64,000 bases of DNA, from assembly GCA_963665015.2 (NCBI GenBank), contig CAXXSY010000004.1:1364001-1428000 (forward strand), in the 5' to 3' direction. The stretch comes from G963662655 sp963665015. GTDB lineage: Bacteria > Cloacimonadota > Cloacimonadia > Cloacimonadales > JAIOQZ01. Positions 1 through 8,021 of this stretch are shown here, in pieces. A program made the translations under genes and the position numbers. A model generated the notes under the pieces. That model had not been told where the DNA came from, did no database searches, and was given only the letters and a program-made list of their open reading frames with translations. Every line of letters begins with the position of its first letter. Positions within the stretch are counted from its first letter, which is position 1.

Positions 1-1287
1 GGGCAGCATGATTTCGATGGTCGTGCCTTCGTCGATCGTGCTTTCGAGAACTTTGATGCGTCCTTTGTGGTAGTCCTCGACGATGCGCTTGGCGAGGCTC
101 AGTCCCAGTCCCCAACCGCGTCCCTTGGAAGTGATTCCGGGTTCGAAGATTTTGCCGAATTGCGATTTCGGGATCCCGCTGCCCTCGTCGCGCACCTGGA
201 TGTAGGTGTTCTTGTTCTTGCAGGTCGCGGTCAGGATGATGTTGCCACCTTTGTTTGTCATGGCGTCGATGCTGTTACGTACCAGATTCTCGATCGTCCA
301 GCGGATCAGATCGGGATCGATATTGATGATCTTGTCGTCGATCTTGCTGATCAGATGAATCTCGATCTCGTTGTCGAGGTTGGGCAGGCGGGTGTTGAAA
401 TAAACGATGGTCTCTTCGAGTATTTCGTTGACGTTGTATGGCTTGAGTTTAACGACGGAACCAACCTTTCCGAACCGGTTGGCGACCTTCTGCAGATGCG
501 ATACGTCCGCCTTCATGTGGTCGATCATCTCGAACATCCCGTCGTCTTGGCAATTGCCCTCGATCCGCATCCGAAGCAGATCCAGCCAGGCGAGCAGGGA
601 CGAGATAGGTGTGCCGAACTGGTGCGCGGTCTCCTTAGCGAGTCCGATCCAGAGTTTGTCCTTCTCGCTCTTCTTGACCAGAAAAACGCCGTGCAGACCG
701 AAGATCACGAAGACCAGCACCAGCGCCATCTCGAAGATGGGCATGTAGCGCAGTTGCTTCATGGAAAACGGCTCGCTGTAATATACGTAGCCGAAGATGT
801 TCGTCGTCTGGTTGCTGTCGATCGACGTCTTGGCGAGCGGCATGGCGTAGAGGCTGTCCGATGAAGTATATTGCAGCGATATGGTGTTGTCGCTGTGCAT
901 CTTGCCGAGTTCTTCGCGCAGGATTTTCTGCTTGTCGGCATCCAGGTATTCAAACGGCAGGTTGTCGATCTCGATGTTCTTCCAGGCGATCGGTTCGTTC
1001 CGGTTGTCGGTGACGATGATCTTGTAGTCGATATTCTGGAAAATCTGCTCCTGGATGTACTCGACCAGCCGGTCTTTCCAGATTTCGGTTTCCCAGTCGT
1101 TGTCCGTCAGTAGCGTAAAATAGCGGGCGAAGAGGTTGGGTACGATGTGGGCGTCCTTGCGTGCGTGGAAAATCAACCGGTTCGAGTAGATCACGAAGAA
1201 GATCATGATCAGGGCGCTGCCGAAGATGAAATAGAGCTTCAGCAGCAGGTTGCGGTCACTTCCTTTTAACAGCTTCCCAAACTTCAT
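1..1287 (-). CDS. Sensor histidine kinase, C-terminal end cut by window edge
   Basis: Reading in from base 1287, 429 codons stay open to the window edge, so the stop lies outside. The start ATG at 1285-1287 lies inside the 3' end of mazG (32-nt overlap) and gives MKFGKLLKGSDRN followed by a hydrophobic segment (about residues 15-31). A periplasmic-type sensor region follows, then a second membrane segment near residue 185 and the H-box AKETAHQFGTPISSLLAW with its phospho-accepting His. The N and G boxes follow (NLVRNSIDAM, VRDEGSGIP, GRGWGLGLSLAKRIVEDY), ending ...TTIEIMLP at the edge, so only a few residues are missing. This is a membrane two-component kinase; its signal and partner regulator are not visible. 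The overlap with mazG suggests co-transcription. Confidence 0.85.
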   Translation of the reverse strand, partial: MKFGKLLKGSDRNLLLKLYFIFGSALIMIFFVIYSNRLIFHARKDAHIVPNLFARYFTLLTDNDWETEIWKDRLVEYIQEQIFQNIDYKIIVTDNRNEPIAWKNIEIDNLPFEYLDADKQKILREELGKMHSDNTISLQYTSSDSLYAMPLAKTSIDSNQTTNIFGYVYYSEPFSMKQLRYMPIFEMALVLVFVIFGLHGVFLVKKSEKDKLWIGLAKETAHQFGTPISSLLAWLDLLRMRIEGNCQDDGMFEMIDHMKADVSHLQKVANRFGKVGSVVKLKPYNVNEILEETIVYFNTRLPNLDNEIEIHLISKIDDKIINIDPDLIRWTIENLVRNSIDAMTNKGGNIILTATCKNKNTYIQVRDEGSGIPKSQFGKIFEPGITSKGRGWGLGLSLAKRIVEDYHKGRIKVLESTIDEGTTIEIMLP

Positions 1288-2026
1288 CGAGTTGCTCCAG
1301 GGTTTGTTCGTGCATGTCCAGTCCGGCCTTGGCGAATTCCTTTTCCACCTGCCGGAATCGATTATCGAACTTCCGAATCGAGCCGCGCAGCGCGGCCTCG
1401 CTATCGACGTTCAGCTTGCGCGCGAGGTTCACCACCGTGAACAGAATGTCGCCAATCTCCTCCTCGATTCGTTCCTGCGGCTCGGATTCCCAAGCTTCCT
1501 CGAACTCGTCGAATTCCTCGCGCATCTTGTCGAACACCGGCTTCGCGTCGCCCCAGTCGAACCCGACGGACGCCGCCTTCTCCTGCATCCGTTGTGCCAC
1601 GATCAGTCCCGGCATGCTGTGCGGGATGCCGTCGATGGCGGAGCGATCCCTCTTCTCCTTCTCGCGCCGCTTCAGCCGTTCCCAGTTCATCTTGACTTCG
1701 TAGGCGTCGGTGGCCTCGGTGTCGCCGAAGATGTGCGGGTGCCGGCGGATCAGCTTGGTGCAGATGCGCGTCAAGACCTCCGCGGTGGTGAAATGCCCCG
1801 CTTCCTCGGCCAGTCTGATCTGCATCACGACATGCAGCATGATGTCACCGAGTTCTTCGCAGAGGTGGCTTTGGTCGTTGTGCTCGATGGCTTCGATAGC
1901 CTCGTAGAGCTCTTCGATGAAGTTGGGCACCAGCGAACGGGAGGTTTGTTTCAAGTCCCAGGGACAGCCGTTTTCCGGGTCGCGCAGCCTTGCCACGACT
2001 TCGATCAGTTCGTCGAATTCTTTCAT
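1256..2026 (-). CDS. mazG: MazG nucleoside triphosphate pyrophosphohydrolase
   Basis: MazG hydrolyses (d)NTPs to NMP and pyrophosphate and clears aberrant nucleotides. The product starts MKEFDELIEVVARLRDPENGCPWD, the usual MazG N terminus, and carries both metal-binding repeats: EELYEAIEAIE...EELGDI and EEFDEFEEAWE...EEEIGDI. The frame is open 25 codons further upstream (to 2101), but that extension has no family resemblance. The chosen ATG at 2024-2026 is preceded by an AAGGTT ribosome site and gives 256 aa, normal for the family. It overlaps the downstream histidine kinase start. Confidence 0.93.
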   Translation of the reverse strand: MKEFDELIEVVARLRDPENGCPWDLKQTSRSLVPNFIEELYEAIEAIEHNDQSHLCEELGDIMLHVVMQIRLAEEAGHFTTAEVLTRICTKLIRRHPHIFGDTEATDAYEVKMNWERLKRREKEKRDRSAIDGIPHSMPGLIVAQRMQEKAASVGFDWGDAKPVFDKMREEFDEFEEAWESEPQERIEEEIGDILFTVVNLARKLNVDSEAALRGSIRKFDNRFRQVEKEFAKAGLDMHEQTLEQLDEVWEAVKRK

Positions 2027-2148
2027 GTGTAACCTTTCGAGTGAAAATATTTCGGATAGAAAAAACCGGGGCGAATGTTTGTCAATGAAAAGACTGGGCA
2101 AACTTCTGGATGTGTAGGAACAACCCTCTTTGGTGAACTGTCCTCCGG

Positions 2149-2265
2149 GAACGCGGACGTCCCCGTCCGCATCTTTCTTCTATCCTGGGTACGCAGATGT
2201 CTCGTCTGCATTTTTTCTGTCTGAAGCAGGATTTTCAGGATTTGCATGATTGGCAGGATAGGGAG
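2149..2265. repeat. Intergenic palindromic repeats (families B and G)
   Basis: Two family B hairpins lie in a row. GCGGACGTCCCCGTCCGC is at 2153-2170. GCAGATGTCTCGTCTGC at 2193-2209 has the same layout with changed stem bases that still pair. Both are followed by 'atct' or 'attt'. They are followed by a family G stretch (about 2215-2262: 'tctgaagcaggattttcagg' and similar AGGATTT steps), which recurs inverted near 24930-24960. No gene is supported between mazG and the cyclic-nucleotide-binding gene. Confidence 0.75.
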
Positions 2266-2307
2266 GAGGTCGTTCTCGGTCTGCACCCGCATGCATCTTT
2301 GTCCGAT

Positions 2308-2388
2308 CGCGCTACACACGTAGATATACCGCATATCCGGACTACCGGACACTGAAATTGATTTGCGGAACACTACGCGTGTAGCGCG
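2308..2388. repeat. 16-bp inverted repeat with a nested palindrome
   Basis: The arm at 2308-2323 (CGCGCTACACACGTAG) pairs with 2373-2388 (CTACGCGTGTAGCGCG), with one G-T type mismatch. Inside the 49-nt loop, TCCGG acta CCGGA forms a second small stem. It lies downstream of the cyclic-nucleotide-binding gene, which reads toward it. There is no T-run after it, so it is not a standard terminator. Confidence 0.6.
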
Positions 2389-2456
2389 AAACGAACAAAC
2401 TTGCTATGCGAAAGGATCGCGGTTGGTGCGAAATATCCCGGCGCCGGAAGTTGGGA

Positions 2457-2978
2457 TTATCTTCTGAGCGCGATGGAGAATGCGGTGGCGAGCTTTACGA
2501 GGTCTTCGTCGGTGTGGGCGAGCCGGATGGCGAGGGCCTTGCTGATGTTGTGCATGATGCGGTAGCCGGCCTGGATGTCTTTCTCGACGATCTTCTTGAA
2601 GCACTCGCTGGAGAGGCGGTACATGATGCAGTCGGTGGCGGCGATGACGTTGGCGGTGCGCTTCCCGGCACCGACCAGTCCGTTTTCGCCGAAGGCAGCC
2701 TTGTCGGTTTCGGAGAGGGAAGTGAGCTTCTTTTCTTCGGTGCTGAGTCCCTGAATCTGCATGGTCAGTGTGCGGGTGATATCGACGCGTCCCTTGTAGA
2801 GGATGTAGAGCGAATCGCCGCTGCTGTTTTCGCGGATGATCGATTCACCCTTGTTGTAGAATACCGGGACGAGATAGGATGCAATTGCTTCGAGCTGGTC
2901 GCCGGACAAGCCTTTGAACGTCTGGAAATCACCCAGCGAGCTGTGATCGATGTCGATTTGGTCTTTGCGTTCTTCCAT
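2457..2978 (-). CDS. Stand-alone cyclic-nucleotide-binding domain protein
   Basis: A 173-aa protein consisting of essentially one CAP-type cyclic-nucleotide-binding domain. The phosphate-binding cassette is visible as FGENGL...KRTANV, with Glu98 and Arg107 in the positions that hold ribose and phosphate in cAMP/cGMP binders. There is no DNA-binding or transmembrane part. The ATG at 2976-2978 is set by a GGAG ribosome site between it and the stop of the K+ channel gene, 8 nt upstream. The frame stays open further 5' but runs inside the channel gene. The tight pairing suggests this protein works with the channel, for example as a detachable ligand-binding subunit; that is inference. Alternatively it is an independent regulator. 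Confidence 0.8.
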   Translation of the reverse strand: MEERKDQIDIDHSSLGDFQTFKGLSGDQLEAIASYLVPVFYNKGESIIRENSSGDSLYILYKGRVDITRTLTMQIQGLSTEEKKLTSLSETDKAAFGENGLVGAGKRTANVIAATDCIMYRLSSECFKKIVEKDIQAGYRIMHNISKALAIRLAHTDEDLVKLATAFSIALRR

Positions 2979-2986
2979 GGCGGCTC

Positions 2987-4153
2987 CTAATCGATGACCA
3001 GCGCTTGATCGCGTTCCTGGATCAGATACGACTTTTCCGGATTGATGTGGATGGTGAACCGCTGGTCGGGGATTTTGCTTTGCGACTGCTCCAGTGCTTG
3101 CTTTATAAAGGCGTCGATGGGGGATGAGTCGGCGGAGAAGATGTCCTCGATATCGAGCTGCGGGCGCTCGTTCAGGATACCGATGAGGATCACGCCGCGT
3201 TCCTCGTAGAAGTGCGAAACCACCTCGTGGTATTTTCTGCCGATAAACTGCTGCGGGATCGTCAGTGCCTGGCATTTCTTCTCGGGGTGGTGCAGCAGGT
3301 TGTTGTAGAGGTTCAGGGTGTGCTTGCTGATGATGTTGCTGGCGAGCATGTAGCCGCCCATCTCGTCGAAGGACACGATGTTATCGACACGGGCCGTGTC
3401 GAGATGCCCCTTGTTCATGGCGTTGAGTAGCTGGATGGTGAGTGTAACCGAAGGCGCGCAGAATCGGATGGCGTTCGCCGCGATGACGGAGCGGTCGTCG
3501 GCGGTCTGGCGCGGAAGATTCTCGTCCGCGATCACGATGACGTGCTGCGCCTTGGAGATGTTGGCGCGTTCGAGTATCTCCTTCTGCGAGTAATCGCCGC
3601 GCACGAATTTGAGGACCAGGTTCGGGTACTTCGCCTCCTGCTCGGAGAAGAACTCCGGCTTGAATTCGCCGATCAACACGATGGTGTCGTCGATATTCCG
3701 CTCCGAGAAAGCGGTCAGCATCGCTGCGGCGGTCTCGTTCCAGCCGCAGACCATGATATGCCCACGTTCTTTGATAGGTTTCACGCCACGCGCTCCTTTC
3801 AGTTTGTCTTCCACCATCAGGGACGCGATCAGACCCGTCAGCAGCGAGAAGAGGGTGAAGCCGACGAAGATCAGAACGATGCCCAGGATTCTGCCGGGAA
3901 ATGTCGTCGGCACGATATCGCCGTAGCCGACCGTCGTGATGGTCACAATCGCCCACCAGATCGCGTCCATGAAAGAACGTATCTCGTTGATGGGGGATTG
4001 CCCGACCTTTTCGAGTATCTGAAACAGGATCGCGCTGGCGAAGACCAGCAGGATGATCGATACGATGATCCACATGAAATACCGCGGTATTTCCTTGTCG
4101 TGGAAGACCCGGATTAAAAGCCGGTTGAACTTCTTGAAAAGCTTTCGTTTCAT
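2987..4153 (-). CDS. K+ channel with RCK (TrkA-N) domain
   Basis: A two-transmembrane-segment potassium channel of 388 aa. TM1 lies at about residues 26-48, the pore helix follows, and the selectivity filter TTVGYGD is at 73-79; TM2 is at about 85-112. A cytoplasmic RCK/TrkA-N Rossmann domain begins near residue 130 (HIMVCGWNETAAAML), with a TrkA-C-like tail. This resembles MthK and Kch-type channels, which assemble as tetramers in the inner membrane and are gated by ligands at the RCK ring. It is followed 8 nt later by a cyclic-nucleotide-binding protein gene, probably in one transcript. Confidence 0.9.
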   Translation of the reverse strand: MKRKLFKKFNRLLIRVFHDKEIPRYFMWIIVSIILLVFASAILFQILEKVGQSPINEIRSFMDAIWWAIVTITTVGYGDIVPTTFPGRILGIVLIFVGFTLFSLLTGLIASLMVEDKLKGARGVKPIKERGHIMVCGWNETAAAMLTAFSERNIDDTIVLIGEFKPEFFSEQEAKYPNLVLKFVRGDYSQKEILERANISKAQHVIVIADENLPRQTADDRSVIAANAIRFCAPSVTLTIQLLNAMNKGHLDTARVDNIVSFDEMGGYMLASNIISKHTLNLYNNLLHHPEKKCQALTIPQQFIGRKYHEVVSHFYEERGVILIGILNERPQLDIEDIFSADSSPIDAFIKQALEQSQSKIPDQRFTIHINPEKSYLIQERDQALVID

Positions 4154-4260
4154 CCCGATTTCCTGTATTTTGATACTTCAAGTAATGAAGCGCATTTCGT
4201 TTGCATTTCGTCAAGAAAAGAATGAGCGCGCGCGCTGCAAGCGCCGTTCTCCATTGCTCC

Positions 4261-4278
4261 GCCAAGCTCCAGCTTGGC
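4261..4278. repeat. Family A palindrome (short form)
   Basis: GCCAAGCTCCAGCTTGGC, followed by ggacca. An 18-bp near-perfect palindrome, the AAG/CTT variant of the element that recurs throughout the window. It lies in the 188-bp gap between the outer-membrane protein gene and the K+ channel gene. Confidence 0.8.
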
Positions 4279-4341
4279 GGACCAATGGATAAAGGGCAGA
4301 TACGAGACCTGCCCTTCGAGATATTTTCAATGCGCTATCGA

Positions 4342-5217
4342 TTAGAAGAATCCGCCCTCGAAATTCAGCATGAACGTGAATCCGGAGAGGTCCTCGTCTT
4401 TCAAGTCAACCAGGTCGGTCTCGAAGTTGACGCCATTGATGTACCGGTACGAAGCACCGATACCGCACTTGAAGTAGCGCGCCACGTTCAGCATAACATT
4501 CACGCCCGGCTCCAGAACGAAAAAGGCGTCGCTGTCGATATGAGCGTTATCATTATCATCATCGTCGTCATCCCAGTCGTCATTTTCACCGCGGTAGCGA
4601 AGGCTTGCGCCACCGCCGCCGATCAGCGTCGTTGCCGAGAAGTTTATCAGGTCTTTCGGGTTGAAGCGGTACTCCAGATCGAGACCACCGTAGCCCATAT
4701 AGACCTGGATGGTCGAATCCTTGACGGCGTGTTCCCGCACGACATGGTTGGTTACCATTCCGTAGCCGGCGAGTCCGATGCAGAACTTGTGGTCGATGAT
4801 GTACCCCAGGCGGCCACCGATCAGCATCTCATATTCCTCATCCATATACGTTCCCTTGACGACAGGACCGCCGAATCCACCGTGCGCGATCTTGCCGGAA
4901 AGCAGCGTTTCCTGATTCAGCAGGTAGCGCGACGGCACCCTCTTCTGGCGCTTCTTTGCGAGCCGCTCTTTCACCTTCTGACGCTCCTTGTCATCGTCGA
5001 GAATGACTTCTTCCGTCGTAGCCTCGTCGAGCTCCGCTTCCGCTTCTTCGGCGAACCTGACATCGTCTGTTGTGTCTATGTTGTCGGCATCCACGGTTTC
5101 TTCCGTATCGAGAATTTCCACGGTCTGTTCGTCCGTCTTGCCGGCTTCTTCAGCGTCCTGCGAGAAAACCGGCAGGGTGATCAACAACACTGTGAGTAGC
5201 ATGATGATTCTTGACAT
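4342..5217 (-). CDS. Predicted outer-membrane beta-barrel protein, acidic N-terminal region
   Basis: 291 aa. A signal peptide (residues 1-19, ending VFSQ) is followed by a very acidic, low-complexity stretch (about 20-90, rich in E, D and T) and a basic patch (KERQKVKERLAKKRQKR). The C-terminal 190 residues alternate polar and apolar residues with many glycines, as in small outer-membrane barrels, and end in the aromatic GGFF. A run of aspartates (DDWDDDDDDNDN) looks like an exposed loop. The ATG is preceded by a strong AGGAGGAATT ribosome site. I do not recognise the family. It lies downstream of a TetR regulator on the same strand and is probably co-transcribed. Confidence 0.7.
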   Translation of the reverse strand: MSRIIMLLTVLLITLPVFSQDAEEAGKTDEQTVEILDTEETVDADNIDTTDDVRFAEEAEAELDEATTEEVILDDDKERQKVKERLAKKRQKRVPSRYLLNQETLLSGKIAHGGFGGPVVKGTYMDEEYEMLIGGRLGYIIDHKFCIGLAGYGMVTNHVVREHAVKDSTIQVYMGYGGLDLEYRFNPKDLINFSATTLIGGGGASLRYRGENDDWDDDDDDNDNAHIDSDAFFVLEPGVNVMLNVARYFKCGIGASYRYINGVNFETDLVDLKDEDLSGFTFMLNFEGGFF

Positions 5218-5239
5218 AATTCCTCCTGTGTAAGGTATA

Positions 5240-5323
5240 TTAATTCATAGTCGGTTTCATGGCACGGAATCCCGAACCATACATGAATAATTTATTCGCT
5301 TTTGATGTAGCGGCAATCGACAT
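5240..5323 (-). CDS. Possible 27-aa small protein between tetR and the OMP gene
   Basis: An ATG at 5321-5323 follows a GGAG ribosome site (spacing 5 nt) placed just after the tetR stop. The frame reads MSIAATSKANKLFMYGSGFR... to a TAA at 5240-5242. The next gene has its own strong ribosome site. The length is too short for family evidence and there is no obvious signal or membrane segment. It could be a real small protein or a chance ORF; the placement and ribosome site are the only support. Confidence 0.35.
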   Translation of the reverse strand: MSIAATSKANKLFMYGSGFRAMKPTMN

Positions 5324-5340
5324 GGAAACTCCTTTCTGCT

Positions 5341-5955
5341 TTATTCCAGAAACTCGCTCAGACCGAAGTGGTGGTATTGCATGTACGCTTCGAGCAGAAG
5401 CCTGGCGTCTTCCGGATCGCGGTAATTCTTGGCGATCGAGACAAGCGCGTTGATGAAGTTGTCGTAGATCACACGGATCAGAAACTTCTTCTGCTTGGTG
5501 AGCTTGATGTCCTTTTTCTCTTTGAGAGAATCGATGTATCGATAGGTGAGGTTCTCCAGCAGGGAGACGATCTCGTCCTTGACTCCTTCGTAGATCGTTC
5601 CTTCCGCTTTGCTCATGATGACCAGAAAGTGAAGCCGGTAATCGACCAGAAACTGGTTGTACTCGCTTGCCATCGAATTAAATGAATCCGCAGTTCGTGA
5701 TTCGGTGACATCCAGACCGCGCAAGGCTTCCTTTCTCTTTGTGAGAAAAGATTTTAGTCGGGTCACCAGTGCCGGCGTGATGATCGAATAGAACAGGTCT
5801 TCCTTGTTCATGTAATAGCGATAGATATTTCCGACCGAAATACCGGCCGCTTTGGCAATCTCCGCCATTGTCGATCCCTTGAAACCACTCTCGGCGAACA
5901 GCTTGAGTGCCGTGTCGCAAATCTGCGTCCTGATCTCTTCTTTTTTCGTCTGCAT
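5341..5955 (-). CDS. TetR-family transcriptional regulator
   Basis: 204 aa. The N-terminal helix-turn-helix is typical: KEEIRTQICDTALKLFAESGFKGSTMAEIAKAAGISVGNIYRYYMNKEDLFYSI. It is followed by an all-helical, variable ligand and dimerisation domain. It lies upstream of a possible small ORF and an outer-membrane protein on the same strand, so it probably heads that operon. A promoter with a 15-bp inverted repeat just downstream of its -10 lies ahead of the gene, which suggests autorepression. Confidence 0.9.
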   Translation of the reverse strand: MQTKKEEIRTQICDTALKLFAESGFKGSTMAEIAKAAGISVGNIYRYYMNKEDLFYSIITPALVTRLKSFLTKRKEALRGLDVTESRTADSFNSMASEYNQFLVDYRLHFLVIMSKAEGTIYEGVKDEIVSLLENLTYRYIDSLKEKKDIKLTKQKKFLIRVIYDNFINALVSIAKNYRDPEDARLLLEAYMQYHHFGLSEFLE

Positions 5956-5986
5956 GAGCGATCCGTCCTTTTCCGTTCGCTTTTAA

Positions 5987-6029
5987 TGAATCACGCATTC
6001 ACTATTATTCCGGATGGATTTTCTGTCAA
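5987..6029 (-). promoter_or_regulatory. Predicted tetR promoter with TetR-type operator
   Basis: Read on the minus strand: TTGACA (6024-6029), a 16-nt spacer, TAATAG (6002-6007), then the inverted repeat TGAAT-gcgtg-ATTCA (5987-6001) overlapping the expected transcription start. TetR-family proteins commonly bind short palindromes of this kind in their own promoters. The assignment is by position and pattern only. Confidence 0.6.
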
Positions 6030-6095
6030 ACTTTTTTTTCCTTAAACGAATATTTTTTCTTCAGACGATATGCAATGCGGTCGGATCAAAGAGAT

Positions 6096-6205
6096 GGGTA
6101 ACCACAGAGGATTACCCCTACGGCTGCCCGACGATGGTTGTATGGATAGGCCGTACGCATTTCTACCGATTGCTGTAGGGCGCAGACCTCCGTGTCTGGC
6201 CGTAT
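6096..6205. repeat. Intergenic repeats (families F and E)
   Basis: Family F at 6096-6117 has GGGTAA and TTACCC arms around CCACAGAGGA. A partner at 12673-12695 keeps the loop but has GGGCAA/TTGCTC arms, so the stem changes while pairing is kept. One half-copy of family E ('gtagggcgcagacctccgtg') lies near 6175-6203. The rest of the 6056-6244 gap holds no gene I can support. Confidence 0.65.
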
Positions 6206-6244
6206 TGGGTTTCTGAGCATCGGAGATCGGAATGGCGAATGGTG

Positions 6245-7234
6245 CTACATGCGCGGGTCGTTCAGGCTGAGGATGAAGCGGTCAACCAATCCATAGACGA
6301 AGGCTCCCTTGTCGTTTTCTTCGTGAAGGATTTTCAGTGCTTCTTTCGGAGGCATGGCGCGGCGATAGGGGCGCTCGTTGTTGGTCAGTGCTTCGTAGAT
6401 ATCGATGATACTGACCAGTTGCCCGATGAGTGAAACGTCTTTGATGTGCTTGGGGTAGCCGGAGCCGTTTACCTTTTCGTGATGCTCGGCTGCGGCCTGG
6501 ATTACTTTTGTGTCCCGGATTCCGTTTCGCATCAGGAGATCAACGCCCACTCTGGGATGCATCTGCATTACGCGAAACTCGTCGCTGCTCAGTTTACTTG
6601 GCGAGCACAGGATTTCATTGGGAATCAGGGTTTTCCCGACATCGTGCAAGAGAGCAGCCATCGAGAATTGCAGGGTTCTCTTCCAGTCGTACCCGACGAA
6701 TTTACAGAATCCCAGCATGAGTGTCATGACGTTGACGGAGTGCAGGGCTGTCGTATAGTCTTTGGCGGCAATCGAAAGCATCTGTCCAAGGATCGATTCT
6801 TTTCTTGTGAATGCCGTCAGAACGAGCTTGATCGTCTTTTCCGCTTCCCTGTAAGTCCCGCTACGCGGCTCTTCGAGAAGTTCGTCCGTGATTTCAACCA
6901 TGCCGTCGCGGACGAGCTGCATATCGCCGTTCTTAAGGTCGCTCTTTAGCTGTTCCTTGATCTTTTGCTGTGCTTCGACGGCAGCTTCGGCCTTATCGCG
7001 AGCGAGGACGTAGAGGACAGGATGCCGCTCTTCTTTGAGTCGGATATCGCTAATAAGCGTGTCGGCAGGCTTGTAGAGCTCCCATTCGGTGTCACTCACT
7101 TTATAATAGAGTGGAACCTTCTTCAAAGCTAAAGCCTTTCGCGTGGAAATCCTTACGAAAGCCTTTTTCTTCTGCTGCTGTATGAATTTATGTAATTCTT
7201 TCGAGTAATCGTTATCCTTAACGGTCTCGGGCAT
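6245..7234 (-). CDS. HD-GYP domain protein, probable c-di-GMP phosphodiesterase
   Basis: 329 aa. The C-terminal half is an HD-GYP domain: LLHDVGK (HD pair near residue 197), the H..RVG helix and HHEKVNGSGYP, the signature of proteins that linearise and cleave cyclic di-GMP. The N-terminal 140 residues are not recognised and have no membrane segment or receiver signature. I chose ATG 7232-7234 because a GGGGGA ribosome site lies 5 nt upstream; an ATG six codons earlier has none. It is divergent from the Wsp-like chemosensory genes, which in their classical form control c-di-GMP. Confidence 0.87.
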   Translation of the reverse strand: MPETVKDNDYSKELHKFIQQQKKKAFVRISTRKALALKKVPLYYKVSDTEWELYKPADTLISDIRLKEERHPVLYVLARDKAEAAVEAQQKIKEQLKSDLKNGDMQLVRDGMVEITDELLEEPRSGTYREAEKTIKLVLTAFTRKESILGQMLSIAAKDYTTALHSVNVMTLMLGFCKFVGYDWKRTLQFSMAALLHDVGKTLIPNEILCSPSKLSSDEFRVMQMHPRVGVDLLMRNGIRDTKVIQAAAEHHEKVNGSGYPKHIKDVSLIGQLVSIIDIYEALTNNERPYRRAMPPKEALKILHEENDKGAFVYGLVDRFILSLNDPRM

Positions 7235-7403
7235 CAGAGTCCCCCAAATCATATATAGGATAACTTACACAGAAAAATCATAGGAAACAAATCAAAAACT
7301 CTATAGCAATAAGGTTTATTCATATGGCTCGCGTTGTTTGCGATCGAAGAAATCTTCTTTACAGGGAAAATCCAATACGACAATATTCGACCACGGAGGT
7401 TCG

Positions 7404-8021
7404 ATGGATCATCTCGATAAGTATTGCTGGGAGGAAACAGGGGTTCGCGGCGATCGTTCGTGCGAGCGGCTGGATGAGGTTATCCATTGCCGATTCTGTG
7501 ACGTTTTCAAGCGGAATAGCACGGCGCAACTCACCGGAGAAGCGCTAGAAGACTACCTGCTCTCGATGTACGAGCGGATGAACGAGGAATCGGACAATGC
7601 ACAGCGCGGCGTCGCGCATGTGGTGTTCGAGTTGGGCAAACAGCTCTTCGGTATCCCCGTCGAAGCCGTTCGCGGCATCCTGAAGAAAAGCCGTATTCAT
7701 TCCGTTCCCGGACGATCCGGCCAAAAATTTCTCGGTATGGTGAATATCGACGGCAGCCTCGAACTCTGCTTCTCGCTTCACAGGATTCTGAATCAATCGA
7801 TCGAGACGGATCGTGCGGTCTTCATCGATGTGCTGGAGCGGGATCAATCCTGGGTGTTTCCGGTCACCGAGGTCGTGGGTATCTATCGCTTCCAGCCCGA
7901 AGAGTTTACTCCCGCACCGGAATTTGAACTGTCGTTGGGAACGGCGCAGCACAATCAGCAGCCGGTGACCATTCTGGATGTCGGGAAGCTGATTCTGGCA
8001 GCAGAGGAGAGCCTGTCATGA
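7404..8021 (+). CDS. WspD-like CheW scaffold protein with Cys-rich N terminus
   Basis: 205 aa. The first 35 residues carry C8-W...G-V-x-G-D-R-S-C20...H28-C29-x2-C32, closely matching the N terminus of WspD-type CheW proteins as I recall it (CWNRIGV.GD.SC...HCRNCPV). A CheW domain (about 55-205) follows; it couples receptors to the CheA kinase. The ATG at 7404 has GGAGG 5 nt upstream; the frame is open 22 codons earlier without a better site. The 3' end overlaps the WspE-like gene by ATGA. No chemoreceptor, CheR or CheB is visible nearby. Confidence 0.85.
   Translation: MDHLDKYCWEETGVRGDRSCERLDEVIHCRFCDVFKRNSTAQLTGEALEDYLLSMYERMNEESDNAQRGVAHVVFELGKQLFGIPVEAVRGILKKSRIHSVPGRSGQKFLGMVNIDGSLELCFSLHRILNQSIETDRAVFIDVLERDQSWVFPVTEVVGIYRFQPEEFTPAPEFELSLGTAQHNQQPVTILDVGKLILAAEESLS

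Noticed and set aside
2023..2373. 116-aa minus-strand ORF upstream of mazG
   Set aside because: Runs through repeat families B and G and the inverted repeat; no ribosome site or family resemblance.
7253..7403. Sigma-54 type promoter ahead of the WspD-like gene
   Set aside because: GG and GC doublets do not have the required spacing.
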